Shown here piece by piece: positions 22,901 through 34,000 of a DNA stretch of 64,000 nucleotides. Position numbers and translations under genes: made by a program. Source of the stretch: Owenia fusiformis (taxonomy: Eukaryota > Annelida > Polychaeta > Sabellida > Oweniidae); contig CAIIXF020000009.1 in assembly GCA_903813345.2 (NCBI GenBank), forward strand, positions 36,203,759 to 36,267,758, read 5' to 3'. The notes beneath the pieces are model-generated. The model saw nothing but the letters and a program-made list of their open reading frames with translations, was not told the DNA's origin and did no database searches. How positions within the stretch are numbered: the stretch's first letter is position 1; every line of letters starts with the position of its first letter.

Positions 22901-23799
22901 AAATTGAGAAAAACAAGATCCTCTTTTTAGAAAATAAGCCTGACATTTTTTAAAAAGTGCCAAGGTGGGGTCCTAAACCATAATTTTTCAGAGAGTTGGA
23001 TTGATATTTTATCATCATGGGGACTTTGAAAGAAAACATATTGTTTAATAAAAACCACTGTATTTATGGCCAGAAAGTACTCATGGTGAAAGATATGACT
23101 GTCTAAAATCACTTGCCATACTGCACATGGACCTTTGAATTAGTTCAGCTGCTGATTCTGGAAAGTAGTTAAAATATAATTACAATTGTTGGGTAGTTCA
23201 GGATAAAAATGTTATATCATTGTAATTGTAGCTAAAATACCTGAAGCATTCGACCGCTCAAAAATCATGTAATCACGGCCTGCTTCATGTAAGAAGTATG
23301 CAATTTGTAAGCCTGCTGGTCCAGCTCCTATGATACAGTTATCATGGATGGTTGTTGGGTGTGTAGTTTGTACATTTTGGACCACATAGGTAATCCTGTA
23401 ATATATGCAAGATACAGTGGTATCAGTGATAGAGGGATATTTCCATTTCAATTCTAATGAATTTGGACATTTTTTTTAAATCTTCAAAAACTTCTATATT
23501 TAATAAGATATCTCAATTGCTTTTCTTTTCAAAAAATAGAATTGTAAAGAGTATATTGGAATGCTTATTAAAAGATTGCTTTCACAATTTATATTCTCTA
23601 TTTCTTCTACTTCCTTCAATAAAAAACAAACAAAATGGATGTCAAAAGTATTTTAAAGGACCGAAATTGATGCAATAGTTAATCTGATTTGAATTCTATC
23701 TTTCAATTACAATTTAAATGATGCTGTACCTTTAAAATAATAAAAGTACTTAACTACTTACCAAAGAAACACAGTTGTTATGATGTAATGTATTACCAT
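16925..23799 (-). CDS. FOXRED2: FOXRED2 (ERFAD) homologue, ER flavoprotein, 10 exons
   Basis: FAD-dependent oxidoreductase-domain protein of the ER lumen. The vertebrate protein is linked to ER-associated degradation with SEL1L, OS-9 and ERdj5. Exons: 23799-23762, 23395-23241, 22544-22229, 21851-21721, 21029-20909, 20586-20374, 18571-18399, 17931-17763, 17556-17318, 17172-16925. They total 1803 nt, 600 residues plus stop, and every junction keeps phase. Residues 1-13 ([13 protein letters not shown]) form a hydrophobic signal sequence. FAD motif GAGPAG is at 36-41 and a second Rossmann motif GHGNAA at 214-219. Family blocks include [75 protein letters not shown] and SNFLHPV. The protein is shorter than human FOXRED2 (684 aa by memory) and ends in ELDI with no KDEL-type retrieval signal. 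Confidence 0.93.
18024..18145. repeat. Hairpin, ~38-bp arms
   Basis: GATTTTATGATTTATG on the left pairs with CATAAATCATAAAATC on the right, extended by AAAGAC/TCTTT and ATATATGAC/GTCATATAT. The loop is ~45 bp. It lies inside a FOXRED2 intron and looks like a MITE remnant. Confidence 0.65.
18692..20237. repeat. Intronic tandem-repeat element (~125-150 bp unit, ~10 copies)
   Basis: Starts with a hairpin, TGTCACCACCAAAAGTGGTGACA, then GC-rich short repeats of GGCGTCCGGCGGTT (18,740-18,810). About ten tandem units follow, from ~18,870 to 20,215. Each unit runs from CATCTACATGTTCTCAGAA through TTCAAATCTGACTTTAGATT and TTGACCTTCAATGACCTTCT to CAAGGTCA, then a poly-T stretch. It closes with GGTGGTGACA, the complement of the opening hairpin arm. 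The layout (inverted ends around a tandem core) resembles bivalve pearl-type elements. It fills the FOXRED2 intron between exons 18399-18571 and 20374-20586. Confidence 0.8.
21955..22247. repeat. 33/37-bp minisatellite containing a copied splice donor
   Basis: Nine units start with TACAGC at 21955, 21988, 22021, 22054, 22091, 22123, 22156, 22193 and 22230. Spacing is 33, 33, 33, 37, 32, 33, 37 and 37. Unit text is TACAGCTGCATTGATTTCAT then CAAGTTAATCAC. The last unit overlaps the end of FOXRED2 exon 3, so the array consists of tandem copies of that exon's 3' end and donor (CTGTAG|GTGAGT on the minus strand). Confidence 0.9.
23241..23395 (-). CDS. FOXRED2: FOXRED2 exon 2, FAD-binding P-loop
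   Basis: Acceptor CATATATTACAG and donor GCTTCAG|GTATTT. Encodes [20 protein letters not shown] and on to [12 protein letters not shown], the dinucleotide-binding beta-alpha-beta unit, with the acidic residue of FER as the expected ribose ligand. Joined upstream to a 38-nt signal-peptide exon at 23762-23799 through a split TGG codon. Confidence 0.9.
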
Positions 23800-24939
23800 T
23801 TTGTTCAAATCAGAAATTGCTGTGTAATCCTTAGAAAAGAGCTGGTTGTGTATATTTGATGATTTCACATGATGATTTCCATAATTCTATTCAAGCATCT
23901 CATGGATTGATTGGGTTAGGTTAAGTGCTTTGTCAATGACATAAGTTATTCAGAACAGTCTAGGGTACATTGTCAGAAAATTCTACAAGCTATAAGCCTA
24001 GCATATTACATTTCTATTTTGAACATCATTAGAAGGTTCATGAAATGTGCAAATATTTTACAATGTACCATAAAGTGATTTATTTGAAGATTCAATGAGA
24101 GGTCTAAGTAGCAGAGTTGATTATTCATGTAAGATCAATTCTACATATGTTGTCTTCACACACACTTTAATTCTATTGCACTTCATAATTATAATACTGT
24201 AGGGAATCATATAATAGGTTGTACAATGGGATGTCACCAGATGCACCGACATGTATAAGCTATTTGTTTGATCTTTCAAGAATGGTTTTTAAACTGGAAC
24301 ATATTGTTGTCAATTGTCAAAGCTGGCATTACTGTCAATATTGTCAACCTTCCATTTTGATGGAAGACATGTTTTATGATATTTTTGCAGTCTCACCTCC
24401 TGACCCAGAATACAAATTAAACAACGATAGCAAAAAAGTAGGGACTCGTTTCTTTTCTTTTGTTGCCCAATATGTGTGTTTTCTATGTCAAACATTATTA
24501 CTCCCCAACTGCACTTGTAGATGTTTTGAATATCAAAACATTGGTCCCGGATCACAAATTTTATTTTACAAAACATAAATTATTTTACTTTCACTGCTAT
24601 TTTTATTTACTGACAAATGAGTAGTTTACAAACAAAGCATTTTATCTTATACATTTACATTTAAAGTAAATTGTACAAAATATCAGCCATCAGAGGATGA
24701 TGAAATACATATGTGTAAAACAGTTAATGAAAGTTAAGAAAATTACTATATTGGCATTCATACTTTTTGTATTGCTCACTTCAACATTCAAGCATTCCCA
24801 AAACCTTTCTCTAGCTATACACCCCTGTATAATTTGTATTTTTGATCTTGGCTTAACAGTTCTTCCCTAGTTATCCAACGCACTTGATTCTTTCAACAAA
24901 TGGTATTCCTCTGTACTGGTAACACAGGAGAAAGTCAAT

Positions 24940-25640
24940 CTTTTGCATATACAAAGAACTCACATATGTCCATGTATACATGAGCTCATATACATAATCC
25001 CTTCTCTATTTACTCACAAGTCCCCCATAATGACTATAGTCTGGTTCACTTACCAAGTCTCTACCTTTACATTCACAGTTCTTCCTTATATCCACATATG
25101 GGTCCTCTTATGGCAACCATTTCCACGTAACACAATCCCACACATACACCCATATTCTTTCAATTTCCTTCTTCCAAATAAGCCTTTTCCACAGTTGTAT
25201 ATTCAACCTAATTCTTCCATATATACAGGGTGTCCATAATACCTCTTTACAATTCAAAGTCTGTGTCACATGTAACAATACATTATGGACACCCTGTATG
25301 TCCACATAATCTTTCTCTACATACTCCTTACCTACAATGGCAGTATCATCTGTACATAAACCCATTCACCCACATATGTCTCCTCTACATACACCCAAAT
25401 GTCCTTACCTTTGCAAACAAATGCACAATCCTTCCCTACACATAGCAACAAATCCTCCTCTTTTGTGTGGTATATAGATCCACTAAGACCTTCCCTTTTC
25501 ACATATTTTTCCCATATTAGTTCCAATATTCTTTCACATTTACATATATTTTCTTCACACCTAACACCATAGAGATCATCACTTTTCCACCACAACCATT
25601 CACTGTAATGCTACGCTATATGTTCACCTTCTATTTACAC
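24940..25640. repeat. G-poor, strand-asymmetric degenerate minisatellite
   Basis: The plus strand is strikingly poor in G. It is built from variants of CCACATATGTC, CTCTACATACACCC and TTCCTTACC. Units vary too much to give a clean period. The asymmetry creates long minus-strand frames with no recognisable domain. Confidence 0.5.
25224..25298. mobile_element. Short mariner-type MITE or solo inverted repeat
   Basis: 75 bp. TACAGGGTGTCCATAAT at the left and ATTATGGACACCCTGTA at the right are exact complements. Ends are flanked by TA as in Tc1/mariner insertions. Inserted inside the G-poor repeat tract. Confidence 0.7.
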
Positions 25641-27165
25641 ATAGAGGGCACTGACAGAGAATGATTGCCCCTACTGCCTCTGGAGTTTTTAAATATTGGA
25701 AATTAACTGTAGAGAATGGATGCTCCACTGAAAGAATTTTCATTATTAGAAATTAACCTTTTTTGATGCAGAGTTATCACAAGTCACCAATTAAATAAGA
25801 GTTATAATTTGGTTGCTATAGAAACAAGTGGTTGCTATAGCTAAGATAACATAATGATAACATAATGACACTTCGATATGAAAACATACAGCACCATAAT
25901 ATACACATATACACGTCAGTTACATAATTATGTACAAAAGTATCGAAGATTGTAGAAATATTTTACAAACCAGATTCTTAATATACAGTATAGTTCAGGG
26001 CCTAAAATCAGTAAAAGTGCAAAAAATATTCAATGAGAAATGTATGAAATCACATTCTCTATGACCTTATAGGGCATGCTATTGAATCATCACATAAAGT
26101 CCAAGTACCATATAAGGTACTTGAAATTATATTCTTTATTACCTCAAAACCAAATGAGACATGGTGGATATTAAAATTGTATCTTTAAATCACATACATG
26201 TACAGGTATTTAAAACTAATATCTAATTTTGTAACTACATTCTCATTGAACTGTTTGCACTTTTTGAAGTTGAAATATACTCACATCTAAGTATGTAATT
26301 ACATGTACATACTTTGTATATAAACCTGTATATGTCACAATATTTCAATGAAGCCACTACACTATGTATGAACTATGAATGTATTAATGTTTCACATTTA
26401 CTGAAGCATACAACCTCTTTCTGAAAACTGCAAAAATGTACTTGCATATCCAATATCAACTTTGGTAATGATTGATTTGTTTCTCTGCACCATTCCCAGG
26501 TCTAGATTTATAGTTCTAGATTTAAATGTACAAATTCAGATCTAATTTAGTAGGCTATATGCTGGCACATTTGTACATACATTTCTGAGAATATGTGGGT
26601 ACATTCATATAAGGATTACATTAACACAACAAATATATCAGCAAGTTTTATTTACAAGTTGCAATGAAACTTATGAAGTTGTAAAACAGAAAAATACTTG
26701 ATGATAATATTGGTTAATTCTGTTTAAAATCATATTAACACATGAAATAAGATATGAGTGATTTAAAATCATATAAAATGCTAAGTTGAAAATATTTCTA
26801 TACATTTGAGTAAACTAAAATATAAAAGACTAGATTCACATAAAATATAAATAACACTACTTTGTTCTGTAGAACATTATGATTGCTATGGCAACTTAAC
26901 TACATGGTAACTGTTACTATGGTTACCCTGGTAAAACACCAGCTTGTTGAACTGCTTCGAGACATCATTTCTCCTGTACTTTCAAATTTTCAAATATGAA
27001 ATGTTTTGAAAGCAGCAAAATTAGTCACTTACATAAACATGATAACATACATGAAGAAACAAATAATACATGCTTTACAAATAAACATGTATCAGACATG
27101 ATGTTTTTCTAATGAGACAGGTCTTCTCCCTTTTATAGTTGCTATTCTTCGACAATTTTAACCCA

Positions 27166-27273
27166 ACATAAAGGCCTTCACAGGATATTATTTCTAAATT
27201 AAGAAACAGACAATGGATACATGAACTTTATTATAATAGTTAAAATAAATTTTCTTGTGAAGGCCTTATGTGA
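27166..27273. mobile_element. Short hairpin MITE
   Basis: ACATAAAGGCCTTCACAGGA at the left pairs with TCTTGTGAAGGCCTTATGT at the right; ~25-bp arms in ~108 bp. Lies in the presumed FSTL 3' UTR or downstream flank. Confidence 0.6.
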
Positions 27274-28026
27274 CCACCTAATTCCCAAAAGTTCAAGGTC
27301 TTTGTCATAACTATGACTACATGCTGCTTGAAAGAGCAGATGTTATGCTCTTTCATCAAACATGCAAATATAATCATGCAGATACTCTTAGACCTTCGTT
27401 AGATTCCTCTCTTCTCATGACATACACATGATGTCAATTAATCATTTTGTGATTCACACCTATTCTTTTAATGTGACTATGAATTACAATGTGGATCGTT
27501 TAACATAGTCACACATTTAATTTATCCCCAGGGGTTCCCTTATCCTGGTAAACTCATACAAACAGATTCGAATACAAATGGGAAAATATTTTGATCCATC
27601 AATGATAGAAGACATCTTTTCATGTCGAAATTGTATTTTAAACACCTTTTGAACAGTATTTCAATTTCAAGCAAATTATGACGAGTAGTGCTATGGATTT
27701 GCTATTTTGTGTATAGGGGTGTAATGAGGGCATATTGGTCTCACATGTGATAATTGCACCATCAGTACAACCATTTGCATAATAAGTTCTGTGAGTCCCC
27801 GGGTAAATCAATTGATAATGGTACAGTGTATATAGATTTTGATGATTTTATCTTCGTTGTTTTTCTTCAATTGAGTACTAGTCCCTTGGCCAGCTTACAA
27901 TTTTGTCTAGATCAGTTATACATTATATCCTAAATACTGTCCCTCAATCAGTTCTTTAACTTATTCCTTACAATGCCTTCCATTTTTCTAAATTTCATGA
28001 TAATGACACCCCTGATGATGTCATAC

Positions 28027-31017
28027 TTAAAGATGATATGGGTCAACCCAGACAACCACATTTCCATGGATGATATCATTCCACTCACACTGCACATGAC
28101 GTAATCTTCCATCAATAACGACAATGGAATTCTTAGAGGGTGTGATAAGGTAGTCACCGAAGACTCCGCCACTTGTGATGCGACGATTCTTCTTACTCCA
28201 AGGCCAGTCTTTGGATTCCATGCCTTGGCCCACCCCTGCAATGCAATGCAACCTGTTATTTGATGCTACTGACATGAGACGATTTTGTGGAACAGAACTT
28301 TGTCCCAATCAATATGAATAGAGAATACTTAAGATTTTTTTAAACAATAAAGAGTGCATGTAAAATCATACTTATCATTAAGTCCAAAAAATCCAAACCT
28401 TGCATTTTGTCATGTTTCTTAAACTGTCTCTAAAACCATGGATTCTAAACGAAAAAGGGACAAGCAATATGTAATATCCTCTATCGTACTCACCTTCAAT
28501 GAGTTCAACACGACCTGTGGCAAGATTGATATACATGACGTCGTTCTTATCTGTAGAGCTTGCGTAAAAGTCATAACTTTTGCCAGAATCAGATGGGAAG
28601 AAAGCAACATCACTGACATGTACACCGGTATATTCATCAAATGAGTGTTTCAGATTACCTAAAAATAAGGTGGGTTAGGTGTGAGGATTTCGAGAGTTGT
28701 AAACTGTAAAAAAGTCAGATCATTCACACCACTTGTCCTACCTTAAGGTTATTAAAGACTTCAATATATTCGTTCATTCGTTCTCACATGCTTGTTAATT
28801 ATATGTTAATGACGTTCTATGCCCTTGTCTAGTTATCTATCAACATTATTATATAACTCAGGGTTACTGATTAACACACCTTCGTCATCTACACTATAAA
28901 CTGTGACAGAATTCTTATCAACGTTGATGATGTATCGACCATCAGGGGTGGCAAAGGGTTCCCCAGCAAGACGAGGGTAGAGTCCGATGACTTTATCTGT
29001 GATGTAGTCCAGGATGAGTAACTTTGGCTTGGGCTCCACGAATTCCATTGGGCTGTTGCACTGCACAAGGATATTTCCACCTGCATTGAAAAATACATCT
29101 ATGTACATTCACTGAACCTGAATCTTTTGATCCTTTTCAATTTATCTATAAAACTTTATTTTTTGAAAATGTGAATTCATAGATTTCAACGACTGTACGA
29201 TATACTCTTTGAAAACAGTATTTAAAGGATCCATGTATTCAGAAAGACTTCATGTATTCAGTGGGGTAAATAAGGTATTGCAACTTGGTTTGCTGTAGCC
29301 TATGGGCCAATATTGCAGCCTATACACACGTATGATCTTACAAATGCTATCATTTCTTTTCTCTATGTTGCATAATGAATTAAAGGGAAAATAAATACAC
29401 ACTATCACAATTTTAGTCTTGGACACACTATTTAGTCTTAGACTAGTATTATGCCACTGCCCCTCTCACTTTCAACCCTGTGAAAGGGATGTGGTTTGAT
29501 TCCACTTACCTAAAGGAGCATATTCCACTTTGTGTGGCACACATTCATATTTCTTCAAGTCAATGGTCCTGACATACTTCATGGTCTCCAGATCAATCTT
29601 GAAGAGAGCCTGTTGTTCGTGGTGTACAACGTACCCATGGCTGAACTGGTGGGATAGGTCATTGTTTCCTGGCACAAATATGTCCTCAATCTAAATAATG
29701 AAAAAGAACAAAAAAAATTACCATAAGTTTCTCAAGTTTTATTTATTCCAATCAATTAGAGAAAATGTATGTTGATTGACAAAATCATGCTGTTTTGTGC
29801 TGTATAACATAATCGTGGATTAAATGGCGGGAGGGCAAGGAAGTCATATTGTTACTGGAAAATAAGTTTGAGCAGCACTTTCGCTGGTACTACGCATAGA
29901 TGGCAAGAGCCTCAGAACAGAAAATAAAGGGTGGTCGAGGGATATTCTATAAACTCGTTGCTTCATAAGTTAAAAATCAAAACCAATCTTTTTTCTGAGA
30001 ATATTTACATGGAGCCTTAAAGTTTTGCTTCATGAAAGACCAAGACCAAATTATCAATGTACCTGGTCGAATCTGTTAGCAACTGGCTCTGTGTGTATGG
30101 TATGGTGCTGTCCATCTGCTGATGCCTTCTGAATGACAAGAGCTGTTTTAACACCACCGTAGTCCTTGTTATTCCAGCACAAGATCCACACTTGGTCTAG
30201 GTGCTCTACATAGTGTACAGCAACTGGGATCTTGTCTGTTGGGATCACCTGATTAGTAGTAACAAATAAATGAAAAATAATGTGACAAGGTCACATGAGT
30301 ATGTGATCAATAATGTCGGATATAAGACATACAAGTGTCATGTATTCTAAATTGAACAAGGTCGTACATGAGCACTTGATTAATAGTGTTGAATATATGA
30401 AGTGTCACGATACATGAAAAGTGTCATGATATATGAAAAGTGTCATGTACATGATCAACAATCTCAATACATGATCAAAACACAAAACATATGATTAACA
30501 GTGTCAAATATCTGATCAATATGCTGAATGCTGAAATTTGGAGTGAACACTCAAGGTGAAACACAATCTGGGTGATATTTTGTAGAAAACAACCCAAAAA
30601 ATCTTGTGAGTCCTCACCTGTATTGGATTGAATCTGTCTTTGATATCAATGATAATGACTCTATTGAGATCAGGTTGACTGATGTAGATATATTTGTTGA
30701 GGACGTTAACAGCCTCACCCCAGCTACATGGCTCCCCCTGCTGGCAAAGACTTTCAACTGGGTCATCGTGTAGGAGCTTAAATAAAATATATCATTGAAT
30801 ATATATTTGAAAAGTTCACATGAAGAAAAATTTGATGATTTTCATACTTATTTCCATTTTACTAGGTCTTAATGTATAAGGTTTTAAATAAAATTTCGTA
30901 GGCCTACCTTGAAGTTGCTGTAACTACCAGTGATGTAATGTTGAGCGTTACAGCGTTGTGGATCATACACATTGTAACCACCATCATGGAATACAACAAA
31001 CACCTCACTGTTTATAG
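28027..31017 (-). CDS. FSTL5: FSTL4/5-specific C-terminal region, seven exons
   Basis: Exons 31017-30908 through 28235-28027. Repeated beta-strand-like segments (VFVVFHDGGYNVYD, KYIYISQPDLNRVIIIDI, QVWILCW, VVHHEQQALFKIDLETMKYV, PKLLILDYITDKVIGLYPRL, DVMYINLATGRVELIEG, IVVIDGRL) suggest a beta-propeller. This is the most conserved part relative to vertebrate FSTL5 and fixes the family. The protein ends VVVWVDPYHL. Confidence 0.9.
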
Positions 31018-34000
31018 CTGAAAATATATTCCTTCATGTTATTCAGTATAGTATAAAGTTGGGGTGAAAGATGCACACATGGAATACATCTTAGGAAATC
31101 ATTGGATAATCAAAATACGCACCCTATTCATTTAAAAGCAATGAAATTATCATTTAAAAGTAATTAAGCTATGTTTTTCTGTGATAGCATTTTGAAATGC
31201 AAATAAAGTCATATAGACACAGATTTTCAAGTAAGTGTATCCATAATGTTAATATGATGTATTTTGTATCAATGTAACTTTTTTACGAATACTTACGACT
31301 TGCTTGGGGAACTTCTGAGTTTTCCACAAAGACAGTTGTAATATCCTGGTCTTCTCCAACTTCATTATTAGCCTTGCATTTATAGGCTCCAGTGTCCTTT
31401 GTGAATGTGGCACGAATCACCTCCAGAGTTTGGTTATTCTCTGAAGAATATCAATTAATGATTACATGTTTGTTATATTATGTTATATATATACATGTGA
31501 TATTCATCATCATGATTACCAGTATGTGTATTATTACATGTATGGTGTAAGAACCAATTTTATGCCACAAGTTATCCAAGTATTTTTTACAAGGTTTGAG
31601 GCATAGATCGTTCACAGTTTATATACATACAAAAGATTTACTTACTTATAAATACATGATACATTGATTTAAAACACTTACTGAAATATTGGTAATGTTT
31701 GGGGTCATCAGCCAATGGAGTCTCATTGACCTGCCATTCCACATGAGGTGTAGGTATCCCATCAGCATGGCACTTCAATACCACATCTTCACCATTCACG
31801 TGGTACTGGGAACTGTAGCTCACCTTGGCCTTGGGGGGCACTGGAAATAAAGTTATGGCTATGATGATATCCTGTATTCTAATATTATTCAAAAGAATCC
31901 AAAGGGTACATATCCCTACAAAGTCACCCCTATCACAATAGGTCCTGAATGTGAAGTGACGCTAAAGCTTTAACCCCCACCCTGACATGTGCACCATACT
32001 TACTGCTAACTTTAATGACATGTGTTTGGACTACATCATGGTCATCAGGGTCCTGGCATGTAAAGTTTCCCATATGGTGTAGACCCACTGGACTCAAGAA
32101 GAGAGACCCATCCCCAAACACCTACAACAAAAATAGAGTATTTAAAAAAGATTCAATAGTACTAAAATGATTTAAAATGCTCACTCATTACTCCTTTGTC
32201 TGAAATGTTTATCATAGTTTGTTTAATTATGTAAGTTAGGGGGAGAGGATGACAAGGGGTTGATGTCAGACTATGGCTTATGAGATTAAAACATTATATC
32301 AGTGCTTCATTTATGATACTCAACACATTATTTCCCTTTCATTGCTTGATGTACCTTAATACCATTGGCTTTCAAGAGATTTTCTGAAAATGGCAAAAAT
32401 AATAAATAAACAAACCGTGATATCTTTGGTAGACAGCTCCTGTAGATCAACACTGTGACGCTTCCACATGATCCTATTGGCGCCCTCTATTGCACATTTC
32501 AACTCAATACTTTTACCGACAGCTGTTGATACCTTGAATGTCTTCAATTTATCATTCAGGTGCACTCGAGAGACATCTATAAGAAACATATCATACTGTT
32601 AGTCTATATTCATTTCCAAAATCGTTTGAAGATGTTTAGCATGGGTATTTTATTGTTTTATATATTCATACCGATGCATCATTTTTACACAAAAGTAATT
32701 TAGCTAGGGACTAAAATCTCACTTTCATTAGCTAAAGGCAATGAAATCTACATGGTGAAAAAATATTAATTAGTAAGTTCCACCTGGTATGAATTGCAAC
32801 ATCATAGATCTCCTTTAAAGATTTAATAATACGGGTAAGTTACAAGTGAAACACTCGTATATTGTGAGGAACCTTTGCCCCTTCTGGAGATCTTAAATGA
32901 TTAACTTTAATGAAAACTCATGTAATACCATATCAAGTCATTTTATGCATATTATCCAATTTCAATCTGGCATAAGAAATAGAATACAATGTCAATGGAG
33001 GCATTGCAAGAGATCAACAGAGATCTATTATAATTATAGAATGTTTCAATAGTTTAATTTTGGTACATAATTATTTAGCAGTGACATAAATTCAATAATG
33101 TACATGTATGTGAAATAATAAGAGTAACTGGTATTAGAAATAAAATATTAATGATGAAATATGATAAAATATTAACCTTAAGGTAGTTCTTCACATTCAC
33201 AAAAAGTTGATAATAAAGAAATTGGGGAAAATGCAATTTCAATATTTTGATTTTGAACTACATGTATATGTATCTTACCATAATGTGCAAATATCCAATG
33301 TTCAAAATATTACCCTTTCAGTAATTACTGGTAATTATAATCATGAAAATTACATAAAAAATTCTCATTGTGTGGATCTACCTTGGCATTTTAAATATGT
33401 TTATATAAGGCTATTTCTCCATAAAAGTATAGTAATGCAGTGATAAAACAGATATATGTATTTTATAAAATGGACAGATCGATTCATACTTGAAACTTAC
33501 TTAGCAAGAACACATACGTGCTCCATCAGAATTACAGCTCAATAGTATAACAGTATAATACAGGGTTACTTCATTTTTCTAGAAATCAATAGGAAAGCAA
33601 ATTGAAATATAAGAGCTGGCATGTTAACAGACTGTTAATCATGATTCAATGACCCAAGTTGGATTTTGAATTATTTATTACAATGTCCTTGGAATTAAGC
33701 TGAGTCTTGACAACTGAACAGAAGTTGTTTTTTTTCTGGGAAATAATTTGAAATGAATAAATGAAAATTAGCAACAAAATCATTCATTGATTAAATTAAT
33801 CAAAAACAGCATTGTTTTTGAGAAGTAATTAAAACAAAATAACCAAACAAAAATCATATGGTATTAATTAAAATAAATATTACATTTAATGCAAGTTCTA
33901 TTAAAAGTGTGACGGAGTGATTTTCATGTTGTATTTTATAATTAATATCTTATACTTTTACTTTGTTTTTACTTTGTAAATTAATTAATGGAAACATGAT

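Larger units (their letters stand above)
23800..28026. other. Intergenic spacer between FOXRED2 5' end and FSTL 3' end
   Basis: Both flanking genes are on the minus strand, so this interval holds the FOXRED2 promoter (right of 23,800) and the FSTL 3' UTR (left of 28,027). No supportable coding region. A minus-strand AATAAA for FSTL appears at 27227-27232, ~800 nt past its stop. Small repeats are listed separately. Confidence 0.55.

Noticed and set aside
24219-24578. Long open frames on both strands
   Set aside because: No homology, no codon or splice signals. An overlap on opposite strands in AT-rich DNA is expected by chance.
25108-25595. Two ~86-codon minus-strand frames
   Set aside because: Created by the G-poor strand asymmetry of a degenerate repeat.
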